From Butyricicoccus sp. OM04-18BH (GTDB lineage Bacteria > Bacillota > Clostridia > Oscillospirales > Butyricicoccaceae), in the NCBI RefSeq assembly GCF_003481705.1, contig NZ_QULN01000003.1:186001-250000 (forward strand): a stretch of DNA of 64,000 nt. The letters are read 5' to 3'. Numbering within the stretch: position 1 is the first letter of the stretch; each line of letters begins with the position of its first letter. Below are positions 61,713 to 64,000 of this stretch, one piece after another. A program made the translations under genes and the position numbers. A model generated the notes under the pieces. The model saw nothing but the letters and a program-made list of their open reading frames with translations, had not been told where the DNA came from and searched no databases.

Positions 61713-63683
61713 ATGATTCATATGGAAACCGTTCGTCTGACTGCGTCTCAGGCACTCGTTCGCTTCCTCGAGAACCAGTATATCAGCTACATTGATATGG
61801 ATGGCAACGAGCAGGAGCACAAGTTCGTTAAGGGCATCTTCATGCTCCCGGGCCACGGCAACGTAGTTGGCTTCGCTAACGGCGTTGAGCAGGAGCTCAA
61901 GGACATGATCGTTTACCAGGGCAAGAACGAGCAGGGCATGGCTCTGGCCGCTGTCGGCTACGCTAAGCAGATGCGCCGCAAGTCCATCTTCGCCTGCACC
62001 TCTTCCGTAGGCCCCGGCGCCTGCAACATGGTTACCGCTGCTGCAACCGCTACCGCTAACAACATTCCGGTCCTGATCCTGCCGGGCGACATCTACGCTT
62101 CCCGTCAGCCGGACCCGGTTCTCCAGCAGATGGAGCAGCCGCAGAACCTGTCTATCTCCGCTCATGATGCTTTCCAGGCTGTTACCAAGTACTGGGGCCG
62201 CATCAACCGTCCGGAGCAGGTCATGACCGACATGATCTCTGCTATGCGCGTTCTGACCGACACCGCCAACACCGGCGCTGTTGCAATTTCTCTGCCGCAG
62301 GACGTTCAGGCGGAAGCATACGATTACCCGGTTGACTTCTTCAAGAAGCGCGTATGGCGTATCGACCGCCGTCCGATTACCAAGTATGCTCTGGACAAGG
62401 CTGTTGAGGTCATCAAGAACGCAAAGAAGCCGCTCCTGATCTGCGGCGGCGGCGTTCGCTACGCTGAGGCACACAAGGTATTCAAGAAGTTCGCTGAAGA
62501 CTTCGGCATCGCATTCGGCGAGACCCAGGCGGGCAAGTCCGCTGTTGTCTGGGATCACGAGCTGAACCTCGGCGGTCTGGGCACCACCGGCGGCATCGCT
62601 GCCAACAAGCTGGCACATGAGGCTGACGTTGTCATCGGCGTTGGCACCCGTTACACCGACTTCACCACCGCTTCCAAGTGGCTGTACCGCACCGACGCAA
62701 AGTTCGTCAACATCAACCCGTCTGAGTTCCAGGCTTACAAGATGGACGCTACTCCGGTCGTTGCTGACGCGAACGAAGCTCTGACCGCAATCGGCGAGGA
62801 GCTGGCTAAGATCGGCTACCACACTGACAAGGCTTACGCTGAGGAAGTTGCTGCTCTGCGCAAGGAGTGGTGGACTGAGGTTGAGCGTCTGGACGCTGTT
62901 GAATACACCGACAAGGAGCACTTCACCCCGGAGATCAACGACGCAAACCGCGAGTGCGTTGAGAAGTACATCGAGGATACCGGCTGCAAGCTGTGCCAGA
63001 CCACCGTTCTGGGCACCATCAACCACATGATCGATGATAACGCTATCGTATGTGCAGCAGCAGGCTCTCTGCCGGGCGATATGCAGGGTCTGTGGCGTGC
63101 CCGCAAGGAGAACACCTACCACATGGAGTACGGTTACTCCTGCATGGGTTACGAGGTTGCCTCCGCTCTGGGCGCTAAGATCGCCTGCCCGGATCAGGAA
63201 GTTTACGCTATGTGCGGCGACGGCTCGTTCGATATGCTGCACTCCGAGCTGATTACCTCTGTTCAGACCGGCCACAAGATCAACGTTATGCTGTTCGATA
63301 ACGCTTCCTTCGGTTGCATCAACAACCTCGAGGTAGGTCAGGGCAATGCGTCCATCTGCACCGAGAAGAATATGCTCGAGCCGGGCGTTACCAACGGTAT
63401 CCACAAGGGCAAGGTAATCCAGGTAGATTACGCTGCAATCGGCGCTGCTTACGGCTGCAAGACCTACACCGTCAAGACCCTTGACGAGCTGAAGGCTGCG
63501 ATCGAGGACGCTAAGAAGCAGACCGTTTCCACCCTGATCGACATGAAGGTTCTGCCGAAGACCATGTCCGCAGGCTACGAGAACTGGTGGCGTGTAGGTG
63601 TTGCTGAAGTTTCCACCAAGCCGGAAGTTCAGGCTGCACGCAAGGCAATCGAGGATCACCTCTACGTGGCTCGCCACTATTAA
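61713..63683 (+). CDS. iolD: 3D-(3,5/4)-trihydroxycyclohexane-1,2-dione acylhydrolase (decyclising)
   Basis: Thiamine-diphosphate enzyme that opens the ring of diketo-inositol to 5-deoxy-glucuronate, the substrate of IolB. 656 residues with the ThDP fold: GIFMLPGHGNVVGFANGVEQ, the catalytic Glu region KNEQGMALAAVGYAKQM, and the ThDP-binding motif MCGDGSFDMLHSEL with NASFGC. AGGAGG lies before the ATG. Ends in a strong terminator. iolC, iolE and iolG are not in the window. Confidence 0.96.
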   Translation: MIHMETVRLTASQALVRFLENQYISYIDMDGNEQEHKFVKGIFMLPGHGNVVGFANGVEQELKDMIVYQGKNEQGMALAAVGYAKQMRRKSIFACTSSVGPGACNMVTAAATATANNIPVLILPGDIYASRQPDPVLQQMEQPQNLSISAHDAFQAVTKYWGRINRPEQVMTDMISAMRVLTDTANTGAVAISLPQDVQAEAYDYPVDFFKKRVWRIDRRPITKYALDKAVEVIKNAKKPLLICGGGVRYAEAHKVFKKFAEDFGIAFGETQAGKSAVVWDHELNLGGLGTTGGIAANKLAHEADVVIGVGTRYTDFTTASKWLYRTDAKFVNINPSEFQAYKMDATPVVADANEALTAIGEELAKIGYHTDKAYAEEVAALRKEWWTEVERLDAVEYTDKEHFTPEINDANRECVEKYIEDTGCKLCQTTVLGTINHMIDDNAIVCAAAGSLPGDMQGLWRARKENTYHMEYGYSCMGYEVASALGAKIACPDQEVYAMCGDGSFDMLHSELITSVQTGHKINVMLFDNASFGCINNLEVGQGNASICTEKNMLEPGVTNGIHKGKVIQVDYAAIGAAYGCKTYTVKTLDELKAAIEDAKKQTVSTLIDMKVLPKTMSAGYENWWRVGVAEVSTKPEVQAARKAIEDHLYVARHY

Positions 63684-63716
63684 TAGCGCGCGATAAACTC
63701 GCTTTAGGTTTACGAA

Positions 63717-63746
63717 AGCTCCCAACCGTGAGGTTGGGAGCTTTTT
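63717..63746 (+). terminator. iolD terminator
   Basis: Perfect 11-bp stem AGCTCCCAACC / GGTTGGGAGCT with GTGA loop, followed by T5. Confidence 0.92.
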
Positions 63747-63814
63747 GCGGTTTCAGGTATGCTGAATGGAGAATGACGCTATCCTTACGCTCAGCCTGCC
63801 CTGCGGTACGGTAT

Positions 63815-63850
63815 AAAAACACCTCCCATCGATACAGACGGGAGGTGTTC
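63815..63850 (-). terminator. Terminator of the VOC gene at the window end
   Basis: Minus strand stem ACACCTCCC / GGGAGGTGT with a 12-nt loop, followed by T5; immediately downstream of the partial gene's stop. Confidence 0.85.
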
Positions 63851-63855
63851 GTTTT

Positions 63856-64000
63856 TTAGAGCATTTGCAGCAGCTCGATCTGCTCGCCGGACGGGCCGGT
63901 GAAGAACCAGTTCTGCAGGCCGCCGAAGGTGTTCGGCAGAACCTTCTTCTCCGGTGCAGTGAAGCTGATGACACCGGCTGCCTTGAGGTCGGCTGCGGTC
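63856..64000 (-). CDS. VOC-family protein, C-terminal part
   Basis: Only the last 48 codons are in the window. They encode LKAAGVISFTAPEKKVLPN and NWFFTGPSGEQIELLQML, the typical C-terminal strand of a glyoxalase/bleomycin-resistance (VOC) protein with a Glu metal ligand. The gene continues beyond position 64000. Proximity to iolB and iolD suggests a link to inositol breakdown, but this is not shown. Confidence 0.75.
   Translation of the reverse strand, partial: TAADLKAAGVISFTAPEKKVLPNTFGGLQNWFFTGPSGEQIELLQML

Noticed and set aside
61677..63725. Open frame of 682 codons opposite iolD
   Set aside because: iolD is certain from ThDP motifs; its strong codon bias leaves the complementary frame open.

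Overview
The window comes from a GC-rich, spore-forming, butyrate-type member of the Clostridia. The evidence is a SpoIIE sporulation phosphatase, HPr kinase with a candidate cre site, a bcd-etfBA block preceded by a Rex-like operator, GdpP, FtsH and L28 of Firmicutes type, and many promoters of vegetative sigma-factor form with 16-17 bp spacers. An Oscillospirales/Butyricicoccaceae-like organism is plausible, but no rRNA is present to settle this. About 61 protein genes are supported; no rRNA, tRNA or CRISPR was recognised.

Layout. 0-2.5 kb: lysC (aspartate kinase, with an internal start for a short subunit) and a membrane-anchored XRE regulator. 2.5-10.7 kb, minus strand: gdpP, rplI, dnaB, tilS, hpt and ftsH. 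10.8-12.3 kb: a split chromate transporter and a VOC protein. 12.5-14.7 kb: a secreted cell-wall amidase and a C_GCAxxG_C_C protein. 14.7-17.6 kb, minus: hprK, a PHP phosphoesterase and a ROK glucokinase. 17.8-19.1 kb: rpmB and azlCD. 19.1-20.0 kb: a non-coding element made of two inverted copies of a repeat of about 300 bp.

20.0-41.4 kb is one minus-strand run of 22 genes, mostly with 4-nt ATGA/GTGA overlaps. It encodes nearly the whole anaerobic cobalamin pathway from glutamyl-tRNA: hemA, hemL, hemB, hemC and a cobA-hemD fusion build uroporphyrinogen III and precorrin-2; cobI, cobJ, cobM, cbiG, cbiD, a cobK-precorrin-2-dehydrogenase fusion, cbiET and cbiC build the corrin ring; cbiA, cobO, cbiP, cobD, cbiB, cobU, cobS and cobT complete the coenzyme. 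No dedicated CbiK/CbiX cobaltochelatase is present. The run starts at a near-consensus promoter so close to cbiD that a cobalamin riboswitch does not fit between them. The cobS-cobU-cobT-cbiA part is visibly AT-richer than its flanks.

41.7-44.8 kb: bcd-etfB-etfA (butyryl-CoA dehydrogenase and electron-transfer flavoprotein). 45.1-47.5 kb: asnB and a UPF0303 protein. 47.6-52.8 kb: a plus-strand cluster (beta-sandwich protein, two peptidoglycan-binding proteins, a small membrane protein, spoIIE) that looks sporulation-linked. 52.8-55.6 kb: a polysaccharide-deacetylase-like protein that has lost its catalytic residues, a MITE-like element, and ilvE. 56.1-60.2 kb: flavodoxin-like reductase, YihY/BrkB membrane protein, YpsA-like protein, an atypical response regulator and an AraC regulator. 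60.6-63.7 kb: iolB and iolD for anaerobic myo-inositol catabolism. The window ends inside a VOC-family gene.

The most unusual feature is architectural. Several intergenic gaps (7.8-8.1, 16.5-16.7, 55.6-56.1 and 61.4-61.7 kb) are filled almost end to end with short perfect hairpins of 6-13 bp with 1-4 nt loops. Arm sequences differ but a few designs recur between arrays. These are neither CRISPR arrays nor ordinary terminators, and their function is unknown.
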